Assembly (NCBI RefSeq): GCF_014698065.1
Contig: NZ_JACJSI010000062.1
Location: 1-39,574 of the forward strand
Reading direction: 5' to 3'
DNA from: Nostoc flagelliforme FACHB-838
GTDB taxonomy: Bacteria; Cyanobacteriota; Cyanobacteriia; Cyanobacteriales; Nostocaceae
DNA length: 39,574 nt
The position numbers and the translations under genes are program-made. The notes beneath the pieces are model-generated. The model was not told the DNA's origin. It saw only the letters and a list, made by a program, of their open reading frames with translations, and ran no database searches. This document shows positions 8,051-15,932 of the stretch, piece after piece (positions within the stretch are counted from its first letter, which is position 1; each line of letters begins with the position of its first letter).

Positions 8051-8135
8051 GATGATGAGTAATAAGTAATGGGTAATAAGTAAAATTTTTAACTCACAAC
8101 TTCTTACTCCTTACTTACTACTCATTACTCCTCCA
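8051..8135. repeat. Heptanucleotide STRR array folding as an imperfect hairpin
   Basis: Units gagtaat, aagtaat, gggtaat, aagtaaa run from 8057, and the opposite strand units cttactc, cttactt, actactc, attactc run to 8130. This is the degenerate 7-bp tandem repeat style of heterocystous cyanobacteria. Confidence 0.7.
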
Positions 8136-8187
8136 TTCGAGGTGTGGTGAGAAATCCGGGATTAAGTCTGTATTGGACAAGCAAGTT

Positions 8188-8215
8188 GTAGGGGCACGGC
8201 ATGCCGTGCCCCTAC
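8188..8215. repeat. 28-bp perfect palindrome, copy 1
   Basis: gtaggggcacggca and its exact reverse complement tgccgtgcccctac are joined without a loop. The inner 24 bp recur exactly at 24752-24775, and a decayed form lies at 28319-28347. It sits between convergent genes (tldD and the gene at 8268), a typical REP-type position. Confidence 0.85.
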
Positions 8216-8267
8216 GGGTGTACCTCACTACAAACATCAAAACTCGCTGGAAATATTTCAATTTCAA

Positions 8268-9158
8268 TCAATTTGCTAGCCAGAAAGCGACGTTACGCAC
8301 ATAGGTTTTGATATCTTCTAAGGCACGCGGCTCTTTTTTCATTCCATCTCCTGGTTGCTCATCTACAAAAGTGGGACAGCCTTTATTAATATCCCAGTTG
8401 TAATCTACTAGATGATGAAAGCTGGAGTTAGCTACTGCTCGTCCTAATATATTTCCCTGCTTATCTTGATGATGCTCGATCGCTACAACCAAATTGAAGT
8501 TACGACCTGTAACTAAACTTTTACCCAGGGCAATTACCCGTGCGTTTGCATTGCCCACAGGTGCGCCAATACCGCCTTCATGGGGATGTGTTGGGAAAAA
8601 CTCGATACTTCCTGAAGGTGAATTAGGATTTTTTAAAAGTTCGTGAATGGGTTCAACAATGGTAATTTTTTGATAATCGCCGTTAGCTCCAGAATGATAG
8701 TTGGGCCAGGAGATATAAGTTGTGTATGAGTCATCTCGGCTCCAACGAGATTCATCGGGATCGGGATTTTTGGTGTTGAAATAGTGGACATCACCAATAT
8801 GAATTAAACCACACATCGAGCAGCCCATATCCTGATGATCGCGTGTTGTCAAAATCCCACCGCCGCGTTGCCGAAAAGCATTAATTCCGGCAATGTCTTT
8901 TTCGGTTAAACCATTATCCACCTCTAAGCCAAATAGCCAAAGTTCATCAAAATCTGATTTATCCAGACTACTTAAAACTGGATCGCCACCGACTGCATCT
9001 GATTCATAATCACGTCCTGTAACTTCAAATAAGGAGTTTCCTGCTTCGTCTTGAATTGATGCTAAGTAATTTTGTAACATCGAGAAACGAAAAATACTCC
9101 AGTCATTTTCAGTCGTAGGAATCGTAGTCTGCAAAAGAATACGAATTGGTTTTGCCAT
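8268..9158 (-). CDS. Conserved unknown protein, possible class I glutamine amidotransferase-like fold
   Basis: A 296-residue soluble protein without signal peptide or membrane segment. The N-terminal half alternates short strands and helices: IRILLQTTIP, DELWLFGLE, INAFRQRGGGILTTRDHQD and MGCSMCGL. The order (strand, acidic helix, GGG-ILTTRDH) resembles ThuA-like and class I glutamine-amidotransferase-like folds, in which a Gly-rich turn precedes a strand. A nucleophile elbow with a clear Cys-His-Glu triad is not seen; the CSMC pair and several His (FFPTHPHEGG, IEHHQD, SSFHHLVDYN) could bind metal. The last third is rich in Trp, Asn and Asp. Function unknown. It stands alone, divergent from the pentapeptide gene. 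Confidence 0.75.
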   Translation of the reverse strand: MAKPIRILLQTTIPTTENDWSIFRFSMLQNYLASIQDEAGNSLFEVTGRDYESDAVGGDPVLSSLDKSDFDELWLFGLEVDNGLTEKDIAGINAFRQRGGGILTTRDHQDMGCSMCGLIHIGDVHYFNTKNPDPDESRWSRDDSYTTYISWPNYHSGANGDYQKITIVEPIHELLKNPNSPSGSIEFFPTHPHEGGIGAPVGNANARVIALGKSLVTGRNFNLVVAIEHHQDKQGNILGRAVANSSFHHLVDYNWDINKGCPTFVDEQPGDGMKKEPRALEDIKTYVRNVAFWLAN

Positions 9159-9426
9159 AACCTCTGCCAGACGAACACCACAATTGAGTATAGCGATCGC
9201 TTTGCACTAATGCTTAAATTTTTAAGATCAGCAACATCCGTCTTAAGTATGAAAGTAACTCATAACTCTAGGTAGTAGCGCCAGTAGTTGAGTATGGCTA
9301 TAATGAATAAAAGCAATTAAATATCCACTCTAGTTTGATTCACCACATCTATTCTCAGTAGCGCGTGCTGAGGATTTGCTGCTTGTCTGGGTAATCAATT
9401 AAACGTTCCTTAGCACAGCGACAGAT

Positions 9427-9957
9427 ATGAAAGCAGATCAACTCCTGAAAAACTATGCCGCAGGTGTCAGAGACTTTACTGGTGTCAACTTGAGCGAGGC
9501 AAACTTAAGGGAAGCCAATCTCAGTGGCGTAATTTTAGATAGAGCAATTTTAGATGGAGCTAATCTAAGTCACGCTAATTTAGCCCAAGCCAGTTTGATT
9601 GAGGCAGATTTAAATGGAGCAGATTTGAGCAATGCTGATCTCAGTGGTAGCAATTTAAGCGGAGCTATTTTAGATGGAGCTATTTTGGATGGAGCCGCAA
9701 TGGAAGGAGCTAATTTAAGTCAGGCTGATTTGACGGTTGCTAAACTGATTGAAACTAACTTAAGTGACGCGGATTTGCAGGAAGCAAACTTGATAGCGGC
9801 AAATCTAGATGGAGCTGATTTGAGTGGTGCAGATTTGACTGTAGCTGACTTATCCCAGGCAAATCTCACTCAAGCAGATTTGAACCAGACAAATTTGAGC
9901 GGCGCAAATTTGGATGGAGCCAATATAGAAGGAACAGTCTTAGATGGGAATGTGTAA
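9427..9957 (+). CDS. Pentapeptide-repeat protein
   Basis: A 176-residue protein made almost wholly of A(D/N)Lxx pentapeptides from about residue 20 onward, about 30 units, for example ANLSGVILDRAILDGANLS. Such chains fold into a four-sided right-handed beta-helix. There is no signal peptide or membrane segment, so it is probably cytoplasmic. A few units have Ile in place of Leu (AILDG), and the short stretch 150-176 contains ANLDGANIEGTVLDG, a slightly changed cap. The family is large in cyanobacteria and most members have no known role. TATAAT at 9299-9304 could be a -10 box about 120 nt upstream, but no matching -35 was found. Confidence 0.95.
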   Translation: MKADQLLKNYAAGVRDFTGVNLSEANLREANLSGVILDRAILDGANLSHANLAQASLIEADLNGADLSNADLSGSNLSGAILDGAILDGAAMEGANLSQADLTVAKLIETNLSDADLQEANLIAANLDGADLSGADLTVADLSQANLTQADLNQTNLSGANLDGANIEGTVLDGNV

Positions 9958-9960
9958 TGC

Positions 9961-9989
9961 ATTCCCCATAACTGAAGTTGGGGGCTTTT
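9961..9989 (+). terminator. Terminator-like hairpin after pentapeptide gene
   Basis: attccccataactgaagttg followed by ggggcttttg. CCCC and AACT pair with AGTT and GGGG around a short loop, and CTTTT follows. It starts 3 nt past the stop codon and is a sibling of the hairpin at 4845-4871. Confidence 0.6.
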
Positions 9990-10076
9990 GAGATTGCCCC
10001 CTTAAAAAGGTTTTTTGATGAAATTTGGTGATTTTCGGTTCATGCTATTTTTGCGAGAGTGAAAAATATATTTTTT

Positions 10077-10104
10077 GTCATTGCTTCGCTTTGTTCGCAA
10101 TGAC
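10077..10104. repeat. Intergenic inverted repeat (gtcattgc family)
   Basis: gtcattgc ... gcaatgac are 8-bp arms around ttcgctttgttc. It is the inverse of the repeat at 5101-5150. The rest of 9990-10344 has no credible gene. Confidence 0.55.
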
Positions 10105-10344
10105 TACACAAATTTTATATGAATTTTTATCCCTTAAAAAGGCACAGAGTCAACACTCTAGTCGGAGCCTCGCATTCTTTCCCACCACAGTGAGAGTCTA
10201 TAACTTGTATGTATGCATACTCCACTTACAAGAAAAAGTAACGTGGATATATTTTCTACGCACAAAGGTACTACTTTGAAAAAGTTTGCTACAAGTAGTG
10301 TTATTTATGATTGTCATAGTTAAACAATTGACTCTCAACTATCA

Positions 10345-11895
10345 ATGGTGAACTCTATCCTCGTTGTCACACTCTATGTCAACCCTATGACAGGGAATGA
10401 TACCAATACTGGTTCACGGTTGAGTCCGTTTAAAAGCCTCACCCGTGCCTTAAAAGTAACCAAGATGCCCACGATAATTCATCTGGAATCGGGGATTTAC
10501 AGCAGCGCCAATGATGAGGTGTTCCCACTGGTTATCCCTGGAGGGGCGACAGTGGTGGGTAACGAAGCTAATAAAGGCGCAGGGATCGTAATTTCCGGGA
10601 GTGGCGAGTATCAAAGCCCTAGCTTTGGTATGCAGAATATTACGCTGCTCTTGGTAGATAATGCCAGTCTTTTAGGTGTAACTGTCACTAATCCGTCAGT
10701 CAAAGGTACTGGTATCTGGATTGAATCGGCTGCACCCACTTTAGCTAACAATACTTTTAGCAACTGTGGGCGGGAAGGTGTGTTTACCACTGGTACTGCC
10801 AAACCCACAATTTTAAATAACGTATTTGTGCAAAATACTGCTAGCGGGTTAGTGATGGCAGGCCATAGCCAGGGAGAAGTAGTAGAGAATGTATTTCAAA
10901 GAAACCCCTTGGGCATAGCAATTAGTGACTTTGCCGCTCCGGCGATCGCAAATAATAAATTATCAGAAAATCGCACCGCGATCGCACTTTCTCGCAACGC
11001 CCAACCTGTGCTGCGTCAAAATCTTATTACTAAAAATACCCAAGGTGGTTTATTAGTCAATGGCAATGCAGTCCCAGATTTAGGCAATACCGAAGATCCC
11101 GGTGATAATATTTTTCGTGACCAAAATGAATTTGATTTATATAATGCTACCGCAAAAAAGCTAGTTTCCGTAGGTAATCAATTCAATCCTTCTCTAATCA
11201 AAGGCTTGGTTGAATTGATCCCAGGTAATCAAGTATCAATTAATATCAGTTTTTCTGACAACCCAATAGAGTCTCCATCTCAAAAGCTCCCCTTTTCCCC
11301 TCCTCTCCCCGCGTCTCCCGAACTAGATGGACATTGGGCAGAACCATTTATTCAGGCATTAGTGAGCATGAATTTAACTCATGTTTTTGCCAATGGTAAC
11401 TATCAGCCAGATAAATCCATGACTCGCGCCCAGTATGCATCTCTGGTAGCGATCGCCTTTAATCCATTTCCCAAAATCTCGGCACCTGATTTTACAGATG
11501 TACCCAAGGATTTTTGGGCTTATAGGGCTATCCAAATCGCGGCTAGCGGTGGCTTTGTTGGTGGATTTAGCGATCGCACTTTCCGCCCCGATCAAAATGT
11601 GCAACGATTACAGGTGATTGTCTCCCTAGTATACGGACTGGGACTACCAGCGGTTGATAGCGATGTTTTAGAAGTATATAGCGATCGCCATACCATCCCC
11701 GACTATGCCCGAAAAGCCGTTGCTACTGCTACACAACAAAAAATCATCGTTAATTACCCAGATCCCAAACTACTTGCACCTTTACGGGAAGCAACACGCG
11801 CTGAAGTTGCAGCAATGATTTATCAGGCATTAGTTGCCATTGGGCGAACATCTGCGATTAAATCTGTCTATGTAGGGTTGCATTCTAGAGGTTGA
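10345..11895 (+). CDS. DUF1565 beta-helix protein with three SLH domains
   Basis: A 516-residue protein. Residues 8-290 begin LYVNPMTGNDTNTGS, the DUF1565 opening, and continue with right-handed beta-helix (PbH1-type) turns such as PTLANNTFSNC, PTILNNVFVQN and PAIANNKLSEN. A Pro/Ser linker (SPSQKLPFSPPLPASPE) follows. Three S-layer-homology domains come after (about 327-375, 385-435 and 448-505); DVPKDFWAYRAIQIAASGG and FRPDQNVQRLQ are typical. SLH domains tie proteins to cell-wall polymer or the outer envelope, so a surface protein with carbohydrate contact is likely. No signal peptide is visible: a stop (10321-10323) lies just upstream in frame, so the start cannot be moved far. Confidence 0.85.
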   Translation: MVNSILVVTLYVNPMTGNDTNTGSRLSPFKSLTRALKVTKMPTIIHLESGIYSSANDEVFPLVIPGGATVVGNEANKGAGIVISGSGEYQSPSFGMQNITLLLVDNASLLGVTVTNPSVKGTGIWIESAAPTLANNTFSNCGREGVFTTGTAKPTILNNVFVQNTASGLVMAGHSQGEVVENVFQRNPLGIAISDFAAPAIANNKLSENRTAIALSRNAQPVLRQNLITKNTQGGLLVNGNAVPDLGNTEDPGDNIFRDQNEFDLYNATAKKLVSVGNQFNPSLIKGLVELIPGNQVSINISFSDNPIESPSQKLPFSPPLPASPELDGHWAEPFIQALVSMNLTHVFANGNYQPDKSMTRAQYASLVAIAFNPFPKISAPDFTDVPKDFWAYRAIQIAASGGFVGGFSDRTFRPDQNVQRLQVIVSLVYGLGLPAVDSDVLEVYSDRHTIPDYARKAVATATQQKIIVNYPDPKLLAPLREATRAEVAAMIYQALVAIGRTSAIKSVYVGLHSRG

Positions 11896-12026
11896 CAAGT
11901 AGAATAAGAAACATTGCTTATCGGCTTAGTAACTCGTGGAAAAAAAAACCATGTAGTTAAAAGCACGTTAGGCTAATATGCGATGGGTGACAAATTTTAG
12001 ACCTATTGCCGAAAGCTAATAGCCCC

Positions 12027-12785
12027 ATGTTAACAACACTTCCAGATACTTCTGCCAACTTAGCGATCGCCTTATTAATTAACTATAGTTTTGATCTCAG
12101 TGGCTATACTGCCAATGAGCTAGTTGAGCGTTGGCAAGCGCAATACCCGCTGAATTGGCTACACCTGGCAGTGATTGAGGCGCTATATCAAGGTCGTTAT
12201 AAAGCGGTTTCCGTGCAGCAAATATTAGTATTTTGGCAGCGCCGGGATCAGGCTACATATCATTTCAACATGGAATTTGAACGGATGATTTGTAGCAAAT
12301 TTCCCCAAAGCTTAACCTCATCGCCTGCACCAAGCCTATCGCTAGCTAAGAAAAACCCCACTGTAGAGATAACGAGTCCTCAATTACCACCAGCTAAGAT
12401 TCGTAATGGTTATCAATACAGCAATACGGCAACTCTACAACTCAACAGTTCCGAACCAAGGACATCTTTGAGTCAAGAAGAGGAGAAGCAGGAAGATAGA
12501 GATCATAAAACTGTCTTAAAGTCCCCTCTATCTGGGAAATTTGCCTCTTCGAAAACCCTTCAGCTATCGTCTGCTGTCAGCCAAAAGCAAACTTCACCAG
12601 AAAGTCCACTGCCTTATCCATCACCAAACCATTATCAACAACAGCCGAAGCTACTCCCACCTGCTGCTATTCATGCCCCAATTGGACAATTTACTCCCGA
12701 AAAAAGCGATCGCACTGACTCTTTTACATCTAAACTCAAAGCGATGTCTGGGGAGCAAAATCCAAATCGGGGGAGTGGGGAATAG
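12027..12785 (+). CDS. Unknown cyanobacterial protein with folded N-terminus and disordered tail
   Basis: A 252-residue product if started at ATG 12027; a TTG at 12006 gives seven more residues, but the ATG is preferred. Residues 1-95 are well folded in appearance: helices around NLAIALLINYSFDLSGY, TANELVERWQAQYP and LHLAVIEALYQGRYKAVSVQ, ending in MEFERMICSKFP. The rest is Ser, Pro, Gln and Lys rich and probably disordered (AVSQKQTSPESPLPYPSP, HYQQQPKLLPPAAIHAP). The N-terminal layout suggests a small protein-interaction domain, but I do not recognise the family. No signal peptide. The final codons run into a G-rich repeat, so the C-terminal end may vary between strains. Confidence 0.7.
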   Translation: MLTTLPDTSANLAIALLINYSFDLSGYTANELVERWQAQYPLNWLHLAVIEALYQGRYKAVSVQQILVFWQRRDQATYHFNMEFERMICSKFPQSLTSSPAPSLSLAKKNPTVEITSPQLPPAKIRNGYQYSNTATLQLNSSEPRTSLSQEEEKQEDRDHKTVLKSPLSGKFASSKTLQLSSAVSQKQTSPESPLPYPSPNHYQQQPKLLPPAAIHAPIGQFTPEKSDRTDSFTSKLKAMSGEQNPNRGSGE

Positions 12786-12834
12786 GGAGTGGGGGGAAGA
12801 GGAGCAGGGGGAGCAGGGGGAGCAGGGGGAGCAT
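12771..12834 (+). repeat. G-rich STRR array (7-bp then 9-bp units)
   Basis: ggggagt, ggggaat, agggagt is a 7-bp run, followed by ggagcaggg three times in tandem (9 bp). The array overlaps the stop codon region of the gene at 12027, so expansion could alter that C-terminus. Confidence 0.75.
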
Positions 12835-12874
12835 GAGTGGAATAACTAATGCCTAATACCCAATAATTAGATTT

Positions 12875-14953
12875 TTACTCTGCAACTAATTGCTTAAAGC
12901 GCTCATCGTCGGCAATCTCATCAAAATCTAGGTCACTTGCTGCATCTTCTTTATACCTAGGATTAAGCTCAATTGCTTGTTGCAAAGTTAACAAACATCG
13001 GTCAACTTGTCTTTGCAGTGCGTAACAGGCTGCTTTGTTGTAATAGGCACTAGCATAATCTGGCTTGATTTCTAAAGCTTTGTTAAAACTAGCGATCGCT
13101 TCATCATCGCGTCCCAATCTTACTAAAGTGTAACCGCGTTTATCCCAGATTTTAGGAGAATTGGGTTGGAATTCTAAAGCTTTATCTAGAGACACTATTG
13201 CTTCTTCGTATTGGTCTAATGCTACTAGGGAAAGACCGCGATTCAACCAAGCAATGGCATCATCAGGCTTGATTTGTGTAGCTTTATCAAATGAGGCAAA
13301 GGCTTGCTGATGTTGTTGTAAGTTACCAAAAGCAACGCCGCGATCGCACCAAGCTTGATGATAATCTGGTTGAATCTGAATAGCTCTATCATAAGATGTG
13401 ATCGCATCCTTGTAAAGTTTCAACCTCCCCAGAGTTAGACCTCGTTTTAACCAAGCCACAGGTTGATCAGGTTGAATTTTAACCGCTTGATTGTAAGCTG
13501 CGATCGCATCTTCATAACGCCTTTGCGAAAACAGCCCATCCCCCTGTTGTACATATTCATCAACAGTAAATTCTGGTTGTTCTGGTTGTTTTTGTATTTC
13601 TTCCTCAACTTCAGAATTCACCATCTCTAAGATAGATTCAGGTGTAATTTCAGTTAGTTCTTGAAGGATGAGATCCTTTCTTTCTTGGGCATCCAATTGT
13701 AACTCAGAGAGTTGAGAGACCAACTCAGTTTCTAATCTTTCCAACTTCTCTAAAATCAGAATTTTTTGTTGTTGAACATTCCATTGTAATTCTGAAAATT
13801 GCGAAGTAAACTCAGAACCAGATTTTTCTAAATTTCCAATGATTAACTCTTTGCACTTTTGAACATCTACTTGTAGTTCAGATAGTTGAGTAGTAAACTC
13901 TGACTGCAATGCTGCTAAATTGTCAACAATTTTATTTTTTTCTTCCTGAGCATCTACCTGTAATTCAGATAGTTGAAATTTCAATTCTTTATCGAATATT
14001 GCCAAATTTTCAAGTGTAATATCTTTCTGCTTTTGAGCATCTAACTGTAATCCAGATAGTTTTTCAGCAAAGTCTAACTGCAATTTTTTTAAGCTTTCAA
14101 AAGCTATATCCTTTTGCTTTTCAGCATCAGACTGCCATTTAGAAACTTGAGAGGTGAACTCAGACCTTGATACTTCTAAATCATAAACTGCTAGTTCTTG
14201 CTGTTGTTGCACACCTAACTTTAACTTAGACAAATCCTCTGCTATGATAGATGCTAAGTTTCCTAGATTATTCAATGCTATATCTCTTTGTTGTTGAGCA
14301 TCAAACTCTAACTTAGATAGCCCAGAAGCAAATTTTAACTCTAATTTTTCTACATTTTCTTGAGATGCTTTTAGTTGAGTTTCTAATCTAGTTAACACCT
14401 GTGCTTTAGCTAAATCTAGCTCAGATGTCAAGATAGATACATTTTCTTGTTCATTTTTAATTTTTTGTTGTAAAGCAGTCGTTTCCTGTTCTAATTCATA
14501 ATTGATTTTTTTAGCTTCTTGAATAACATTTTCAGCGTCTTGTTTAACAGTGGTTAGCTGATTTTGCAATTCCTCCATGCCTCGTATTTGTTGCATTGCT
14601 CTATCAACAATTTCCCGGATTACCACTCGTCGCAGCAGCCATAATAAACCAATGATTGCTACTGGAAATAGACTTAATATAACTAGCCAAACATCGAGTA
14701 AAATAGTTGTACGGCTAAAAGCGCTCTTAAAATCAGATTGAATTTGCTGTTGAACTCGCTTTTCTGCTCTTAGTCGCGCTAATTCTTCCCGTTCCTGAGT
14801 CGATAACACCGGAGTAGGAGTTAGTGCCGGGGAAGGTGATGGTGTAGATTGTCCACTGGCAATTCCAGCGGATAGCAGTAAGGGTAAAAACACAATAGTA
14901 CTTTTTACAATTAAAGCGAAAACAGCTTGATTTTTGCTCTTCATAACAACCAT
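12875..14953 (-). CDS. Membrane protein with 29-residue coiled-coil repeats and TPR domain
   Basis: A 692-residue protein. Residues 1-34 are a signal-peptide-like start (basic MKSKN, hydrophobic core, ASGQ). A Pro/Thr linker follows, then a transmembrane helix at about 84-108 (WLVILSLFPVAIIGLLWLL) with RR after it. Residues 115-211 are coiled coil. Residues 212-436 form seven full 29-residue repeats plus a partial eighth, consensus LSELQLDAQ-QKD-ILENL. From about 455 to 660 there are six TPR units (for example AWLKRGLTLGRLKLYKDAI), ending in a short acidic tail. It could be a scaffold joining the membrane to a soluble complex. Met codon 4 (14944) is an equally good start. It has no operon partner. 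Confidence 0.88.
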   Translation of the reverse strand: MVVMKSKNQAVFALIVKSTIVFLPLLLSAGIASGQSTPSPSPALTPTPVLSTQEREELARLRAEKRVQQQIQSDFKSAFSRTTILLDVWLVILSLFPVAIIGLLWLLRRVVIREIVDRAMQQIRGMEELQNQLTTVKQDAENVIQEAKKINYELEQETTALQQKIKNEQENVSILTSELDLAKAQVLTRLETQLKASQENVEKLELKFASGLSKLEFDAQQQRDIALNNLGNLASIIAEDLSKLKLGVQQQQELAVYDLEVSRSEFTSQVSKWQSDAEKQKDIAFESLKKLQLDFAEKLSGLQLDAQKQKDITLENLAIFDKELKFQLSELQVDAQEEKNKIVDNLAALQSEFTTQLSELQVDVQKCKELIIGNLEKSGSEFTSQFSELQWNVQQQKILILEKLERLETELVSQLSELQLDAQERKDLILQELTEITPESILEMVNSEVEEEIQKQPEQPEFTVDEYVQQGDGLFSQRRYEDAIAAYNQAVKIQPDQPVAWLKRGLTLGRLKLYKDAITSYDRAIQIQPDYHQAWCDRGVAFGNLQQHQQAFASFDKATQIKPDDAIAWLNRGLSLVALDQYEEAIVSLDKALEFQPNSPKIWDKRGYTLVRLGRDDEAIASFNKALEIKPDYASAYYNKAACYALQRQVDRCLLTLQQAIELNPRYKEDAASDLDFDEIADDERFKQLVAE

Positions 14954-15137
14954 CTCGGTCTGTTGGTCAGTTTTTGAAGCGGCGTGCTTCTCTCCAATCT
15001 ATAACAGAATTAAGTAGTTAAATGTTGTCGAGGCATAGAGAAATGCTGAATAATCCTTAACAAATCCGTTCTCTCGTCCCCTGCTGTACCTACAACTTTA
15101 ATGGGGGAATACAGTCATTTTTTTGACATGATGGTTT

Positions 15138-15161
15138 GTAGTAAGAACTTTAGTGCTTACT
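15138..15161. repeat. Short inverted repeat upstream of the gene at 15330
   Basis: tagtaag ... cttacta arms around aactttagtg. This word is common in Nostoc-type spacers. The rest of the 14954-15329 spacer holds the two divergent leaders; no promoter was clear. Confidence 0.4.
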
Positions 15162-15329
15162 ATGAACTTGCTTACCTATGATTTTAAACTTGACAGACTA
15201 GTAGAGCGTTGAATATGGAAGTTCTACCTGTGCGCGAAGTGTCAGGTGTCAGTACTACGCACTAATATTAGATTATCTAGGTCAAGCAGATTACTTGTTC
15301 TAAAATTCACGTAACAAAGGCGGTAAAAA

Positions 15330-15590
15330 ATGGGTCGCATAAATCCTTATACATTGCAATTGCAGATTACCCGAATGTTTGAGCAAGGGCAATCATTTTT
15401 TGCCACAACTAAGGTGCAGGAATGGTTGAAAGAACGCAAACACAATCCAGAAGATTATGACATTATTTTCAATAAAAAACCCGCGCCTCCTGGTTCCAAA
15501 GAAGTGATGGTAGTGGAGATTGAATTACGCCGCAAGGATGGACAACCTGTAGATCCTTGGTTGCAGGAACAAGCGAATCTCCATGCCTAA
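15330..15590 (+). CDS. Small conserved unknown protein
   Basis: An 86-residue protein starting MGRINPYTLQLQITRMFEQG. The first half looks helical (LQITRMFEQGQSFFATTKVQ), the middle is charged (KERKHNPEDYDIIF) and two strands follow (KEVMVVEIELRRKDG), ending in DPWLQEQANLHA. It has no signal peptide, Cys cluster or known motif. It stands alone, with its own strong terminator 63 nt after the stop, so it is probably expressed as a single-gene unit. I do not recognise the family. Confidence 0.75.
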   Translation: MGRINPYTLQLQITRMFEQGQSFFATTKVQEWLKERKHNPEDYDIIFNKKPAPPGSKEVMVVEIELRRKDGQPVDPWLQEQANLHA

Positions 15591-15652
15591 TTTTAGCAAC
15601 TAGCAATTTTCCTTTTAAATTCATATTATCTTAACAGAGTTTACCAAAATCT

Positions 15653-15679
15653 AGCGTTCCCTATTGGGGAACGCTCTTT
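15653..15679 (+). terminator. Intrinsic terminator after the gene at 15330
   Basis: agcgttccc and gggaacgct form a perfect 9-bp stem around tattg, followed by ctttgtt. Confidence 0.85.
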
Positions 15680-15737
15680 GTTATCTTTAATCCAAATCAT
15701 CTCAAGATTTGTCGGCTAAGGGGAAAAGGGGAATAAG

Positions 15738-15800
15738 AAAGGGCAAAGAAAAAACCTTTAACCTTTTTCCAAAACCAAATTCAAGTTTAAAATCCAAAAA
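15738..15800 (+). repeat. Dispersed repeat, copy 2
   Basis: agaaaaaacctttaaccttt then ttccaaaaccaaattcaag matches the minus strand of 4147-4206. It lies in the spacer before the methyltransferase; 15680-15932 holds no other credible gene. Confidence 0.55.
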
Positions 15801-15932
15801 CCGAGCATTATTAAAAATCATCCTATCGGGTGAGTCTAATGGATGAGGTCTAAGAAACATGAAGTATCGTATCTTAAGCCTATAAATGGTTGCTTGTGAC
15901 ACAAATTTATAGCCTCAAAAATTAGGAAATGG

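Noticed and set aside
8051..8135. Possible CRISPR-like array from repeated units
   Set aside because: Units are 7 bp without unique spacers, so it is an STRR array; the other tandem arrays (12771, 18122, 33096) fail in the same way.
9299..9304. TATAAT upstream of the pentapeptide gene
   Set aside because: No -35 box at a fitting distance; kept only as a remark in that gene's entry.
10025..10279. Plus-strand frame of 84 codons
   Set aside because: It spans the gtcattgc repeat and AT-rich spacer, with Cys/Phe-rich composition typical of chance frames.
12541..12849. Alternative-frame reading over the end of the 12027 gene
   Set aside because: It is a shadow of that gene extended by G-rich tandem repeats (EQG units).
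15702..15902. Minus-strand frame of 66 codons
   Set aside because: It is made by the dispersed repeat copy at 15738-15800.
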